Shown one piece after another: positions 47,378 to 59,590 of a stretch of 64,000 nucleotides of DNA. This DNA comes from Warburgia ugandensis (Eukaryota; Streptophyta; Magnoliopsida; Canellales; Canellaceae): assembly GCA_035236585.1 (NCBI GenBank), contig CP141128.1, positions 36,190,684-36,254,683 on the forward strand, given 5' to 3'. Numbering within the stretch: position 1 is the stretch's first letter; every line of letters begins with the position of its first letter. The position numbers and the translations under genes are program-made. A model generated the notes under the pieces. The model was not told the origin of the DNA. It saw only the letters and a list, made by a program, of their open reading frames with translations, and did not search any database.

Positions 47378-49280
47378 CACAATTCCCCACAACTCAAAAA
47401 TCATGGTGGTCTACTATGTCTTAATGTTACCACCACCAAAAATCTCTAAGTGGAGGCACTAAATAGACTACCGCAAGATCCTAAAGTGGCGTGAGAAATC
47501 CTATCATTTCATTGTTAGGATTAGGATATATTAGAATAAGTCTATCTGAAGACATAAAACTTAGCACTCTTTGGGAGACAACCCAAAAAAATTTTAAAGT
47601 TAAAATAAAAATAAAAAAATATCTTCTATATCATCATATATGATCCTACTTTTTAAACATTGAGGACAATGTTTCTTTCAAGTTGGGGGCTGTAGAATTC
47701 TAGTAAATTCTAATTTATTTTTAGGATTTTAGGTGATTTCCTTGATTTAAAATTAAAAAAAAATAAATTTCAAGTCAATCCCTACACTATAATAACTTTG
47801 GCTTATTAATGGACCTCAACATGGCTAATTCATCATTTTACTCATTTTCTAATGTATTCCATTAAAGCTAGGTCTCAGATCACATCTGTACATGCAACTG
47901 CATATAGATAGTCTAAATTGATGAGTAGCAATGACTTAAAAATCTTGAAGAAATTCAATGGAGACCTATAACCTAAGTGAGCTTTAGAGCCATTCATTCT
48001 TTCTTAGAGGTTATAAATATTTCTAATTTTCTTCAGCATGCTTAAAGAAACTTGATCCCATCAACTTTCAAATTTGAGCTATTACTAGAATAATTAGAGT
48101 ATTATCTTTATGGTTCTAAATGTTCATTGAATCTAATAGATTATAGGAAACCTAGAAAATCATTTAGGCCATCTTTGTTAACCTAGAGACATAAAGCCTA
48201 ACCAAAAATATTTTTACCACTAGTAAGCCAATTTGAGCCTTTTATATAAGCCTTTTCTTTTCTCACCCTTACTAACCTTAACCCATATTAACCCACTATA
48301 ATATATCCATTACCTATTTCTTCAAAAGATAAGTTAGAGATGAATGAAAATATACTTTTTACTTGTAATCAAAGTAGAAAAGTGAATATTGAGAAAAGAA
48401 ATATTCTTCAAAAGAGATTCAAAAAAAATATATGAAAGAAAAGTTTGAAGAATGCAAAGAAAAGTGCAAAAAGAAATATCACATTAGTACAAGCAAAGTA
48501 AAGAAAGAATTGACAACTTTAGAAGACCTCTACTTATTTTTAAATAAACTTTTAATACTCTTATATCTCCTCTTTTGTACCCCGTCCTAAGCCTTCATAT
48601 AGTCCCAGTTAAAGACCTAATGATTTTAGGGTGAATATATTCTTGATGAGGATATGAAAATATAGGATTTAAAGAATAATACCTCTAAAAGTTCAAAGGT
48701 AATGGCATCTTATTCTTTCTAAGGAAATCAAAACTACATTCCACAGTAACTCCCATTCATTTATGAGCATATGTGAGATAAATTTGTTTTTATTGACTCT
48801 GCTCACATATTTAAGAGAAATATGATTTGAACCTTTATCTAAGAGACTTTATTTCTGAGTGTATGTCATTAGTGAGGATTGAGGTCAAAACATGTTCTAA
48901 ATGGAGTAGAAAGTTGTTGTCTATTTAGAGATAAAGATTATTTTATATAGACTGCACCCACACACACACTCTGAGACCTAAGCTAAATCAGAATGTCTTT
49001 AGCATCTGGGTAGAGTTGTGAATTTTTCATTCACATGCTAAGTGATAGATTTATTTGAGGAAAAAGTGGTAATTGACTTGAAAATGATATTTTGGAATTA
49101 TGTAGGTATATTCACTGCAAACCCTCACGAGGCCTAACTCGTCCACTAGGGTTAACCTAAGGGTTTAAGGGCTTGTTGCATATCCTAAATGCAACCATGA
49201 GTACCTACGAAAACAATAAATTGTATCACTCTTAATAAATTGGTTTTTTGCATGTTTTTTCTATGGACTAGCAAAATGTT
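47378..49280 (+). other. H 3' untranslated region with gypsy 3' signature
   Basis: At 47,568-47,690 the words TTTGGGAGACAACCCAA, then CATTGAGGACAATG (47,658) and CAAGTTGGGGGCTG (47,679) occur in the order usual for the end of Athila/Tat polyproteins and the start of their 3' untranslated region. The next 1.6 kb is A/T-rich without frames. It contains a purine-rich part at 48,390-48,480 and a CA run at 48,957-48,971. Confidence 0.7.
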
Positions 49281-49290
49281 GATTGGGGGG
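49281..49290 (+). promoter_or_regulatory. H polypurine tract
   Basis: GATTGGGGGG, followed by AG and then the 3' LTR start TATTAAGTG. Its position and composition fit the plus-strand primer. Confidence 0.8.
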
Positions 49291-49292
49291 AG

Positions 49293-49994
49293 TATTAAGT
49301 GTTCAATTTTACCTAAAATAACCCTTAATTAACATTTGATTAGATCATCCAACTAGCTAATTTTGTAATTTTAAATCAATTTTATCTTTAAGTGATCAAC
49401 CAACCATAGATTTGAAAATTTAATGGTTCGATGATAATTAAAGCTAATTAAATAGGTAATTAATGGTATGGATGATTCTAAGTTAGTTTTCTACTTTGCA
49501 GATTAACTTTAGATGGTTTAGATAGGCCTAATTTGATGGACCCCATGTCATAAAGCAAGGCTCCAATGGAAGTATGTTGGCATGCATGTACATCACTAGG
49601 TGCATGGGCATTGCATGGGAGACAGTATAGCATGGATGGCCTGATGGGCATCACATGGGCAAACTACACACCAACATGGGCAGTCATGGGGAACCCAATA
49701 AAGAAGATGCAAATCGAGCCCCTCTTATAAGATGGCTTACCACCCTTAGTTTTCTCTCTTCTTCTTCATTCTCCTTCCTAGCAGAGCGAGGTGGAAGGAC
49801 AGTTCCTCTCCACCTCTTTGATGCTCTCCCTCTCATTCATCTCTCTTCACCCCTCTCTCTATCCCTCCTCTCTTCTACTGCCTCCCACTCATTCTTTGCT
49901 CTCTTTGATCATGCCTCTCTATTTCCCTTATTGCTCCCGCACCTGCTAACCTTCATTCTTCTATTCCCCTTCATCGAAAGAGACAGAAGGATTG

Positions 49995-50084
<90 letters not shown>

Positions 50085-51630
50085 GCGCTCCTTTCACCAC
50101 CCGATGTCCCTGCCCAGATCCCTTCTTCTTCTTCTCTCTTCCTCTTCTCCATCTCTCTTCTCTCTGCTTTCATTGGTCTCTCTCCTCTCCTTTCACCACC
50201 CGATGTCCCTGCCCAGATTCCTTCTTCTTCTTCTCTCTTCTCTCTTCTCTCTTCTCTCTTCCTCTTCTCCATCTCTCTTCTCTCTGCTTTCACCAGTCTC
50301 TCTCCTCTGACCAATCTTCATCGATCCTTCCCTCTATTTGCCTGACATGAAGCCCAGCAAGCTATGTAGGGACTTTCACCTTTCCCTCGACTCCCTCTAA
50401 CCTAGATCTCTCTTCCCAAGTCCTCCTCCATTCCCTGCTATCTCCCCCATTTGCTCCTTCCACTACACCACACTCCCTCCTTTCTCACTCGGTTTCCAAC
50501 AGATAACCAGAATCACCCATATCTTCATCTTCCATGCACCAGCACCAAACTAGGTTGTACCAACTGCCTAGCCTCCTCTGCAACACCACCAACCCTTCTC
50601 TGATCACCCCTTCACCACACGGCTTTGCCCCTACTAACAGAACAACTCCAACTCCCCTTCTTCCCTTTTTTTGGGCGAGCCAGGGTTCCAACAAACCCAC
50701 ATAGGAAAAACACCTCTCTCATTCCCATCTTCTTCCTGCATCAGCATTGGCCCGAGCCCCCTTTCCTTTTTCCCTCTTCTCCTTTCCTTCTCCTCTTCCT
50801 CTTCTTCCTTCTCTTCCCTACCTCCGGCTGACCAGAGGAGAAAACCCAAATTGAGTTTTCCCCACTGGCCTCGTTTTCCTACATATCCTTCTTCTTCTCT
50901 CCATTCTCCATCCCATCTCTAGTAACACCTATATTTCTCTTCAATGGTGCCAACAAGAGCAACCAGAGAGAACCCAACTTGGGTTTCCCCCAGTTGCCCC
51001 CAATCTACCTTTTTTCTAGCTGCTCACCTCTCTTCCCAAGCTCTCTCCGTCTCACTCCACCTGCACTTTCCCTCTTCCACGGGAAGAAAATGAAGAAGAA
51101 GATGAAATGAAATTTTTATACCAAAATTTCATAACTGTCCTTAGGACTTTAATTTGAATGTCATGCATGTCCTAATTTTGTCTTTTTCTTGATTTTATCT
51201 TTATACCTATCCATGCTTTACTTAATCCAAGTTAGTGTTGTTCTCGAATTTACTTCTAGAATATTTATTTTTACTTCTTGTTCGTTGCGTGACACAATGA
51301 TCAAGATAAGGAAATTGTATTCAGCTTGTTATTGTATTTAATTTGTGTGAAGTTACATCGTTACTGATTAGTATATGTTGTGATCTGCTGCATGACACAG
51401 TAGTCAAACAGGGAAGTTCTCTTCATTTGCCATTTACTGTCATTTCTTACTTACTTAAATTTAGAGTTTTGTTTACTCATTGAATGCTTAATGAACTTGA
51501 ATTTTATTTCTGTCAAATTGCAATTAAAATTTGTGTAAACTCCATCCTTTCAAGTCAAGTCCCTGTGGAATCGACCCCGACTTCCACTAGCTAGACCAGA
51601 ACAGCCATACACTTGCAGAAAACATCAACA
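49293..51630 (+). mobile_element. H 3' LTR
   Basis: It matches 42,472-44,722 throughout, with the same ends. It differs by a TC expansion at 49,997-50,082, an extra duplicated C/T-rich piece at about 50,165-50,300 (CACCCGATGTCCCTGCCCAG twice) and a loss of about 90 bases near 49,860. The long frames at 49,655-50,350 on plus and 49,961-50,314 on minus are created by the dinucleotide run. Confidence 0.88.
49997..50082. repeat. TC microsatellite, about 43 repeats
   Basis: An uninterrupted TC run of about 86 bases; the same site in the 5' LTR (about 43,290-43,306) has roughly eight repeats. It arose after H inserted, since the LTRs were identical then. Confidence 0.95.
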
Positions 51631-51659
51631 CGTACTTGCATATTTTTAAGTAAACATCA

Positions 51660-53000
51660 CCCTCTTAGGGAGAAGAAGGTCTTATAAGAGTCTCTCGTAG
51701 GTTTACCTTGGTGAGATTTGTTATCAAGTGATGAAGGCTTCCAAATTTGAATGATGAGTCATCTTAGACATGTTTCTTTACTTGTTTTAATATTTTCTTC
51801 AAATATGCATCTGTATGTAAATAGTAACTTTTTTCTCATAAGTTTCCTCTCAAAAAGAGTGTATTGAGAATAATTCTCTAAGAGGGAATACCATGATATA
51901 TGTAATGGGTCATTCTCAAAAGAGACACATTTTTAAAATAATTCTCATAGTTTTATTTCAAGCACAAGGAAGGAAAACATTCTCTCATCATAATTAGATG
52001 ACATGGAAATGTTCACTTTGAAATATCAAAGGATTAGATTTCCTTTGTATGAGGATTATTTTCCTTCAAACTCTCTTTATCTCCTCTTCTTAAGCATCTT
52101 ACTCTATAATGTTACCTAAACTAGCTGTAATATAATTTTAATTTCATGTACTACTTATGTTTCTAGGTTTTAGTTTCATGTTTCTAGTTTACAATTCAAT
52201 TCATAAATTTTAAATTCCTAGTTTCATGTTCCTAATTTTTAGTTCAACATCATGTTTCTATTGTGTTTGCAACTCAATCCAATGTTTTTAGGCACTCTTA
52301 TATTTCTATTTCAATTTGTGTCTCTAATTCTAGTTTGGTTTATTTTGTATTCTTATTTTCTAGGCCAAAGTTTGTTCTTAGCTTCTAGTTTACAAATCGT
52401 ATTCATGTTACTAGCTTTTGATTCAATTATCTAGTTCCCAATACAATTCATGACCATGTTCTTTAAATCAATCCATACTTCAAGTCATTCATGTCATTTT
52501 CAATGTTTTTAGCTCAAGACAAATTATGCTCTAAGTTTTTAAATCAATTTTTATGTTTTTAGTTGTTATTCCAATTCATACTTTGAATTCTTAATCCTAT
52601 TCATGTCATGATTCATGATTCATTATAGCATCATCCCTAGTATAATATCCTGTTTGTAGTTATTATGCACCTCATCCATGTCTGTATTATAGCTTCAATG
52701 TTTGATGAAATACATACATCATTCTCTATTAAGAATTTGAACAAGATAACTTGCTTTATTTTTTTATATCATTCTTTTTATTCCTTAATCCTAGAGTCCT
52801 AAATAAACAGAAAGCAAACTATAAAATAGCTGGCATCTTGAATCTAGAAGGTCAAGGGGACTTAGATTACTCACTTTAGTCCTTGGAAATGAGTAAATCT
52901 AGAAGCTTTAGTTAGTGGACTCTTTGAGTCATTAGGGATTTAAGGCCCTTTGTAGGATCCTTTGAACTTGGGTTAGAGGCTTAACAAAATCATTAAAAAG
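51660..53000 (+). mobile_element. F+ : second part after the G insertion
   Basis: It continues F+ from CCCTCTTAGGGAGAAGAAGG. It includes weak repeats at 52,130-52,620 (AGTTTCATGTTTCTAGTTT-type words) and CTCTTTGAGTCATTAGGGA near 52,918, which recurs inverted at about 53,805-53,825. The right end is not defined. From 53,000 to 53,548 I see no gene; it contains a GT run at 53,479-53,502 and GTGGAGTCACCAAGAGAATT (53,354). Confidence 0.45.
52130..52620. repeat. Degenerate short repeats within F+
   Basis: Words such as TTTCTAGTTTACAATTCAATTCAT and TAGTTTCATGTTCC recur with variable spacing of about 35-50 bases. The period is too loose for unit counting. Confidence 0.5.
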
Positions 53001-53548
53001 ATATAAATGAAACCTTAGCAACCCCACATTATAGATAGCCTAATACAATCTAAGAGACACATCATCCATAAAACATCCAATAAGTACCTTAACCCTCAAT
53101 AATTTCTAGCCTAGGGTAAGACAAAATCCTCTATCCTCTATTGATTCGTGGGCACCTAAAAAATGCCTATGTCTCATGGGTATTAAATCCCATTATTATG
53201 CAAATGCATGAGTGATGGACATAAGAAGAGTCTGTTCTTCCATCATCTAATTGAACAACATGAGCAAAGAAGCACAAACATTCAAAGAAAGAAACATGAT
53301 TTGCATGACCTAGCTCAGATGAGTCATTTTGATTGATTTTTCTTTTTAATTAGTGGAGTCACCAAGAGAATTGTAGGTACTTTTTTACAGCACCCATAAT
53401 TGAAAGGGTTAATGATTTGATCAAACACTAGGTTAGAAATTATTGTTCTAAAGACTTATTAGATATTTTATGTGAAATGTGTGTGTGTGTGTGTGTGTGT
53501 GTTTAGGTGAAATGACCAACTAAGAATGATTATTATGATTTATTTATC

Positions 53549-53712
53549 TTTTGTAATGATTAGATTAAGTTTGTTATCATCGTGTGAGCTAGAGGTCACG
53601 GGAAGCCTTTTGAAAAAGTGCAAGGTAAAACTGCATACTATAGATCCTTTGTGGTTTACCCCTTACCTGAAACCCCCATATGTAGGGGCTTTGAGCACTA
53701 GGTGGCCCCTTT
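53549..53712 (-). mobile_element. Second Au-like SINE (degraded)
   Basis: On the minus strand the Au-family text is readable in order: CTAGTGCTCAAAGCCCC (head), ACATATGGGGGTTTCAGG, GGGTAAACCACAAAGGATC, TATAGTATGCAGTTTTACC, TTGCACTTTTTCAAAAGGC and CCGTGACCTCTAGCTCACACG. The usual B box between the last two blocks is lost and the tail is truncated. No clear target duplication is seen. It is older than the SINE at 3,387. Confidence 0.8.
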
Positions 53713-53979
53713 TTAATAATTTCAATGAGTTTATAAACTAAGTTCCTGATTCTAAGTAGATTATGGGAAAGAAGATGCCACCTAAGGTAGAAAGGACCTT
53801 AGGTCCCTAATGACTCAAAGAATCCACTAAGGACATACAAAAGAAGCATGATAAATGAATAAACATGTTGCAAAAAACATCATGCTAGGTAAACTAGAAT
53901 ACATTTAGATTATGAAAATCATGAGATTATATAATTGAACTTGAACATACAAAAAACATAGAGCTAAACAGAGAAACAT
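53713..53979 (-). mobile_element. F- of copy 2, piece left of the N insertion
   Basis: On the minus strand GTGGATTCTTTGAGTCATTAG at about 53,828 matches F+ at 52,913, so F- sequence continues across the N LTR (56,551 joins 53,979). The boundary with the SINE is close to 53,712. Confidence 0.5.
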
Positions 53980-56550
53980 TGTAACATCCTACAATTTTAA
54001 CAATTTAATGAAACATCAAGAGTTAATCCAACATTCAAAAATCAAATTTGTTGAAATTTAAATAATTTGGTCACAAAATGTTTGCATATGGATTAAACCT
54101 GGGAGAGAAATCCAAAGACAGTAAGATAGAAAAAATCTAACGTTGGAGATTAAATTATAAGCAAAAAGGAATTTTGCATTGATATATGGCACCCACCTTG
54201 ATTAAGTAGTAGAAAACACATTATTGTGGGTCTCACAAAATTCTATCGACCAAGGAATCATCAGATCCAAGAAGATCTTTTTGTATTTTGAAAGATGTTG
54301 GAAAGACTAGATGAGAAAAGTGTTTAAATACAATGAATATGATACATAATAGAATAGATAAAGAAAATCCTTACTTTTTTGAAGGAAATCTACATCACTT
54401 GCAAATAGAAACCAATAAGGAGAAGGAAGTATGGAGAGAAAATAGGAGACTCATGACTAAGGACTAAAGGGGGTCATGAGCATCCAAGGAAAAAAGGAAA
54501 AACTACATTAGAGAGAGAGAGAGAAGGAAGAAAAAGAAAAAGAAAGAAAAGGTTGGAGGAGCATGACCAATACATAACGAGGTAGATAGATTTAGTTGTC
54601 TCACTTTTCGGTCCTTGAAAAAGAACATCAATATCCACAATTTTGATAGAGCTTTAATGAGTGACTTTCATGCTTAAATAGTTGATTATAATACTCTGTG
54701 ACCTATTTTCGTATGTTGTCTTTACATTTGATTTCACGCACATAGAATGATTTTTTGTTAATGTATGAATCATGTCAAGATAACCATTTGATAGTCTTCC
54801 ATGACTTTGTTTAGCTCATTGGATGCTCCTAGCTATCCTCATTTAGATAATTTATAAGCATGAGATGTTGTGTGTGAGGTATTGATTCAGGCGCATAAAT
54901 CCATTCTTTTATATCATAGATCTGTGTGCATAAAACCATCATTTTGGACCATTGATCTATGTAGTTAGGTCCATCGTTTTGGCAATGAACTTGTTTGCAT
55001 AGATCTATTCTTGGGGTTGATGAATCCATGCCCATAAACATGTGTTTTTTGGACTATAGATCATGCGCATAAATCCACCTTGTTGGATGATAGATCCATG
55101 CGCATAGCTCTATGATAGTATATCTGTGTATATAGAACATCATTTTGGACCATTGATCCATGCACACAAACTCATCTTTTGGATTATTGATTCATGTGCA
55201 TAGACCAAATTATTGTACATAAAACCTCTTATTTGATTGCATGATCTATAATCTTATGATCTATGATTGGTTGATGTTTCCCATTGATCACATGACCCAT
55301 GATTGGTTGATCTTTTCTATCAAATGATCCATCATTGTATAGGTTTGGTTAATATTTTTTTTATGATCATATGATTTATAATCATATGACCTACGACAAT
55401 TAGTTGCATTGAAAAAGAAAAAGAAAAAGACTTAATATAAAAAAAGAAAAAAGAAAATAATTGTTGATGCTGAAAAGTAGCAAAGAATCAATGGTTGAGA
55501 TCTAATAAGATGTACATGAGTATTCTGTGACCTTATTATGTAGTGTTCACAATTTGAAAGGTTGAATATTCCTCATGTTACTACCATATACTTTGTCTTT
55601 TTACTTGGGATGATGTGAATGAGATACCTAGAGTACGAGAATTGATAAGCAAAAGGCTTAATGGGAACTATGTTAAGGGATACTGCAAGTTTTGCCTCGA
55701 CCCAAAAAAGGCATATTTTTATTTAGCTTTAGACAAACCTTATTTTCTAGTTCTAAGGTAAACTCGTAGATGAGTGGTAGATGAACACTCATGGATTTTG
55801 ATAGCTGAATTATCTTTCTATATGCCAAAGTGCACTAGACTTATCAATTGGATAGACTGGCAATGATATTTTGTTTATCTTCTATGATTATATTAGTTCT
55901 AGGAAGTATGAGTTATGTTTTTGTATGTGGATGATTTTGTTAAGGATCATGAATGTGTCAATAATAAGCATAGTATGAAAGCAATTCAGGAAGGGATTGT
56001 TCATTTTATTGCACTCAAGATATATTTTCAGAGCATATATAAGCTAGGTGCTGTGGTTTTCCACATTTTAGGCTGTTTAGGTCTATCTATTTGGTCTACA
56101 CACACACAACCTACAATGTAAATGTAGATCCTCGAGACAAGGCAAAGATTGAAGAATAGAATTTTTGGACAGGCACTTCAATGCTAAGGAAAAGTGAGGA
56201 AATGTCTCACTTAAATTATTAAGATTATGCGATTATGATCATTCATGACAATGACATATTTTTATGTTTACTTGAAACACTCTAGTGACAAGGTTGAGAT
56301 GTACATTAACCTTGGGACTATTTTATAAGTATGCTTCTATAGGCTCAGACATGGGCTACAACCGTGTGTGTGTGTGTGTGTGTGTGATTTTGGATAAGAT
56401 GTCCCCAAAGTTTTAAAGGGGTGATGATTAAACAAAAAAAGTCAAAATTTATTTTTAAAATTAGTTCTCTAAAAGCATACAAATAGATCTCGCCTTTTGA
56501 AAAATAGAGATTTTTAATTAAATTTTATTTTAAAAACCTAGATCGTCACA
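53980..56550 (+). mobile_element. N LTR, copy 2 (complete)
   Basis: It runs from TGTAACATCC to GATCGTCACA, 2.57 kb, a TG...CA pair. The flanks are AACAT (left) and AATGT (right), which agree at only three of five positions. No internal sequence is attached, and F- sequence lies on both sides, so it is a solo LTR inserted into F-. From 54,403 it matches 1-2,165. Degenerate repeats lie at 54,890-55,210 and a TG/GT run at 56,363-56,385. Confidence 0.6.
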
Positions 56551-56552
56551 AA

Positions 56553-58476
56553 TGTAAAAACATGAATTGCATTAAAAACATCACATGAATTGAACTAGAA
56601 GCTAAGAATATAATTTGAATCAAACTAGAGACATATCTTGACCTTAGATAGCATGAAAAATCCATGGGATATAACTAAGAAAGCAAAGAATGCATAGGGC
56701 ATAGAACTAAAGCACAAGACTCAAAAATAAATTATGGAATCTTTACATAATGTTATGATATAGGATGCTTAAGGAAAGAGAGGTTAGAGAAACACCAATC
56801 CTCATGGAAAAGAGGGGTTCCAATCCTACCATTTTCATATATAGATTTCTAGTGAACATTCCAAGATCATCTAAACCTTGATAGGAGAACATTTTTCTTT
56901 CTGTCAACTTTGATAGAAATGTTCTAAAAATATTAGAAGAAACTATCCCTTTTGGAAATGATAACATACATCATGCTAGGATCATTCCCTTTAGAAGATT
57001 GTTTTTAGTACTTTAGAAGATTGTTTTTAGTACATTTTCTATGAGGGAAAAGCAATGGGAGAAAGTATTCCCCTTTAGTATAAAGATGCAAATTTAAGAA
57101 AGTGTTTAAAATAAGTAAATAAAGTGGTTTATTGGTTATCTTAGGAGGCTTATTAATTAAGATGGAAACCCTTATCCTTAGATAACAAGCCTCATTAATG
57201 CAAACCCAATAAGAACTCTCAGGGTACCTTCTTCTCCTTAGAGGGATGTTAGGAATCCTTCCTTGAGCCCCTATCTCCATCTTCCTTTGGTGGGATCATC
57301 ATAAGCATACGGAAAATGATCCATTGACTTGAATTCTTGAAATATCTTGGAATCCCATTTCATGAAGACAATGGCACCTTCACTAGAAGCTTGGTGGGAG
57401 AGAGGAAGTGGAGTCTCTTGTGCATAGAACCCTCCAAATAATAATAGGTAGCAAAAACCTAAAAATGAAAAGTGAATAGAAAGTAATGAAAATACAATAC
57501 ATTAGAGATTAAGGGCGCTCTTGTTCCTCTTTCCTCAATGGAAGATGATCTTGAGGCTTAGATCTCCATTGGCCAACATGCTTGAGGTCTCCTAACATCA
57601 CCTTCCATATAGACAATGGGTACCTTCACTAGAAAGCCTAGAAGAAGAGAGGAAGTACAGCCTCATATGCAATGCAAAAAATTTCCTAGGGAGGTTGAGA
57701 AGAAGAAGAGCTCAAGAACAAAGAAGAGAGTAATGCAACTATAATATGCAAAACAAGGGAATAAAGAATGGAAAAGATGATACTTAATACAAAAAGAAAA
57801 AAACTAAAAAAGAAAAGCAAGTAGCTTATGGATTGATTATCTTAGAATTGTCTTGAAATGAAGGCAGGAAGGCTCTAGTTATAAAGGGGGAGAGTAATAT
57901 ATGTGCAACATTTTGCAAAGCAAAGGATGAATGAAATCTTATTAGTTTTAGGGTTATGCTAAGAAAAACACATGATTGTATGTGTTTTTAGGCTCAAAAG
58001 CACTTGATTATGTGTATTTGGGTTATTACTTTTCCAAGTTCCCCAAATACTCATGATTATATATTTTTGAGGCCCCATAACACATGATGGTGCTATTATT
58101 TAGGGAAAACTTTCTGGAAACATCTTGAGAAAGTGAATAACGATCTAGATTATTAGATCATCATGGAAATCTATGAAGAGCATTACATGATTGTGTGTTC
58201 ATGTGATACATAAACAAGTAATCATGTGATTTGGGGTATTTTTCTTGGAGCTCTTGAGAAATGGAAATTGACTTGTTTGATTTAAATATTAGGATATTTT
58301 GAAAAAAAAATAAAAAATTAATTGGGAAATTGTGAAGTATGTGCATGTCATTTAAAATTCTTAAAAATTTCTTTTAATTCTTGTGGGTATAAGCGAATAA
58401 TTACAAATCAAATTATTCACACACACGCTTAAATAATCCCTAGCCAAAGGAGAAAATGAGGACTCAAATTTGTGAC
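56553..58476 (-). mobile_element. F- : minus-oriented LTR-like block, copy 2
   Basis: This is the counterpart of 2,168-4,273 without the SINE (single ACTTAATACAAAAA at about 57,783). A 22-base unit is duplicated at 56,989-57,032 in this copy only. Confidence 0.5.
56989..57032. repeat. 22-bp tandem duplication private to copy 2
   Basis: CTTTAGAAGATTGTTTTTAG plus TA occurs twice without spacing; copy 1 has it once at about 2,600. Confidence 0.95.
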
Positions 58477-58823
58477 AAGCAAATTATTCACACATATTTT
58501 TGGTTGCAGTATGTAATGGCTATTACCTTTTCCTTAATCTACTACTTTCAACAAAGGAAGAAAAAAAAAAGGGCAATGGTGTAGTCGCCTCCTATTTTTG
58601 TGATGGTTGTGACATTTGAGCCATTATTTCCTCATTAACCTCTTAATAAATGCTTACAAATAGCTATAACTTTAGGTGGGCTAATATCTCTACCATTCTC
58701 AAAGTTTCTCTTCAATTAGATTAGCCATGGCCCAAAGTTCTCATCAATTAGATTATCCTAGAAATTCTTGCTTTCAGTTTTAAATGAATGGTGAAATCAA
58801 TACCCTTTTGATAAATAAACACC

Positions 58824-59171
58824 TATTAACATTTTGAATGGCTATAATTCTATTTGGCTCAATTTGTGTCAAGACCTAAGTCAGTAAAAATATTGCCTTT
58901 GGCTTAGATGGGCTATGGGCTATGGTCTAAAGCTCTCATCTATTAAATGATCTAAGCCAGTGTTTTCTTTAGTCGTAAATGAATGGTCAAAAGTTTTATT
59001 GCCCATTGTATAACTACTACTATTTTCTTGAGTTGTAAAATAGCAACAGTTAGGAACACCTAATGGGTGAGATTTTGGATCATAGCCCATTTAAGTTAAG
59101 GGCAACATTTTGAAAAACTTGGATCTTCAAACGAGGCCTACATAGATTTATAGCCATCCAAAATATTAATA
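58824..59171. mobile_element. MITE-like element, copy 2
   Basis: Same inverted arms as 4,620-4,960, at the same relative place. An extra GGGCTATG duplication is present at about 58,910-58,925. Confidence 0.65.
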
Positions 59172-59185
59172 GAGGCTAATTTATG

Positions 59186-59590
59186 AAAGAAAAAAGTATA
59201 CTTTAGTCCGTGAAACTATTCACTTATAACATTCTATCCTTAAATTTTAGAAAAATAGCTTAGTTTTGAAACTATTGGTTTGGGTTGCACTTTAGTCCTT
59301 CTATTAACTTCTCATCAGTAGAACTAACAATTGGGCCCTATAAAGAACTTTTTACCCCAAAACTAAACTATTTTTCTAGAACTTTAAGACTAAAGTATAC
59401 TTTTGACTTTTTGAGCAAATAATAAACTACTATATGCAGGTTCAGTATTAGTTTTGATTATGAAAAGTTACTACAACATAAACTAATAGTTTCAAGGCCT
59501 AAATTATTTTTTTTTAGCTTTAAGAACTAAAAGTTAGTAGTGATAAGTTTACCAATTAAAGTAGACTTTTATCTTTGTAAAAAATAGGGC
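59186..59590. mobile_element. Foldback element, copy 2
   Basis: Same three-armed structure as 4,974-5,371. It is followed by the T-rich and TGCAAAAATGCCAT text at 59,660-59,700. Confidence 0.6.

Larger units (their letters stand above)
42472..51630 (+). mobile_element. H: complete non-autonomous LTR retrotransposon
   Basis: H has two LTRs in direct orientation (42,472-44,722 and 49,293-51,630). CGTAC occurs on both sides (42,467-42,471 and 51,631-51,635). A degenerate tRNA-Asp primer site lies at 44,729 and a GATTGGGGGG polypurine tract at 49,281. The internal region is about 4.6 kb and holds one broken gag-like frame and a stereotyped 3' untranslated region. No protease, reverse transcriptase, RNase H or integrase was found. 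The primer type, the 3' untranslated words and the LTR end point to the Athila/Tat side of Ty3/gypsy. The LTRs differ by only a few percent where I compared them, so insertion was fairly recent. Confidence 0.88.

Noticed and set aside
49655-50350. 231-codon open frame and overlapping minus frames
   Set aside because: The length is created by the TC dinucleotide run (Ser-Leu and Arg-Glu repeats) in the H 3' LTR.
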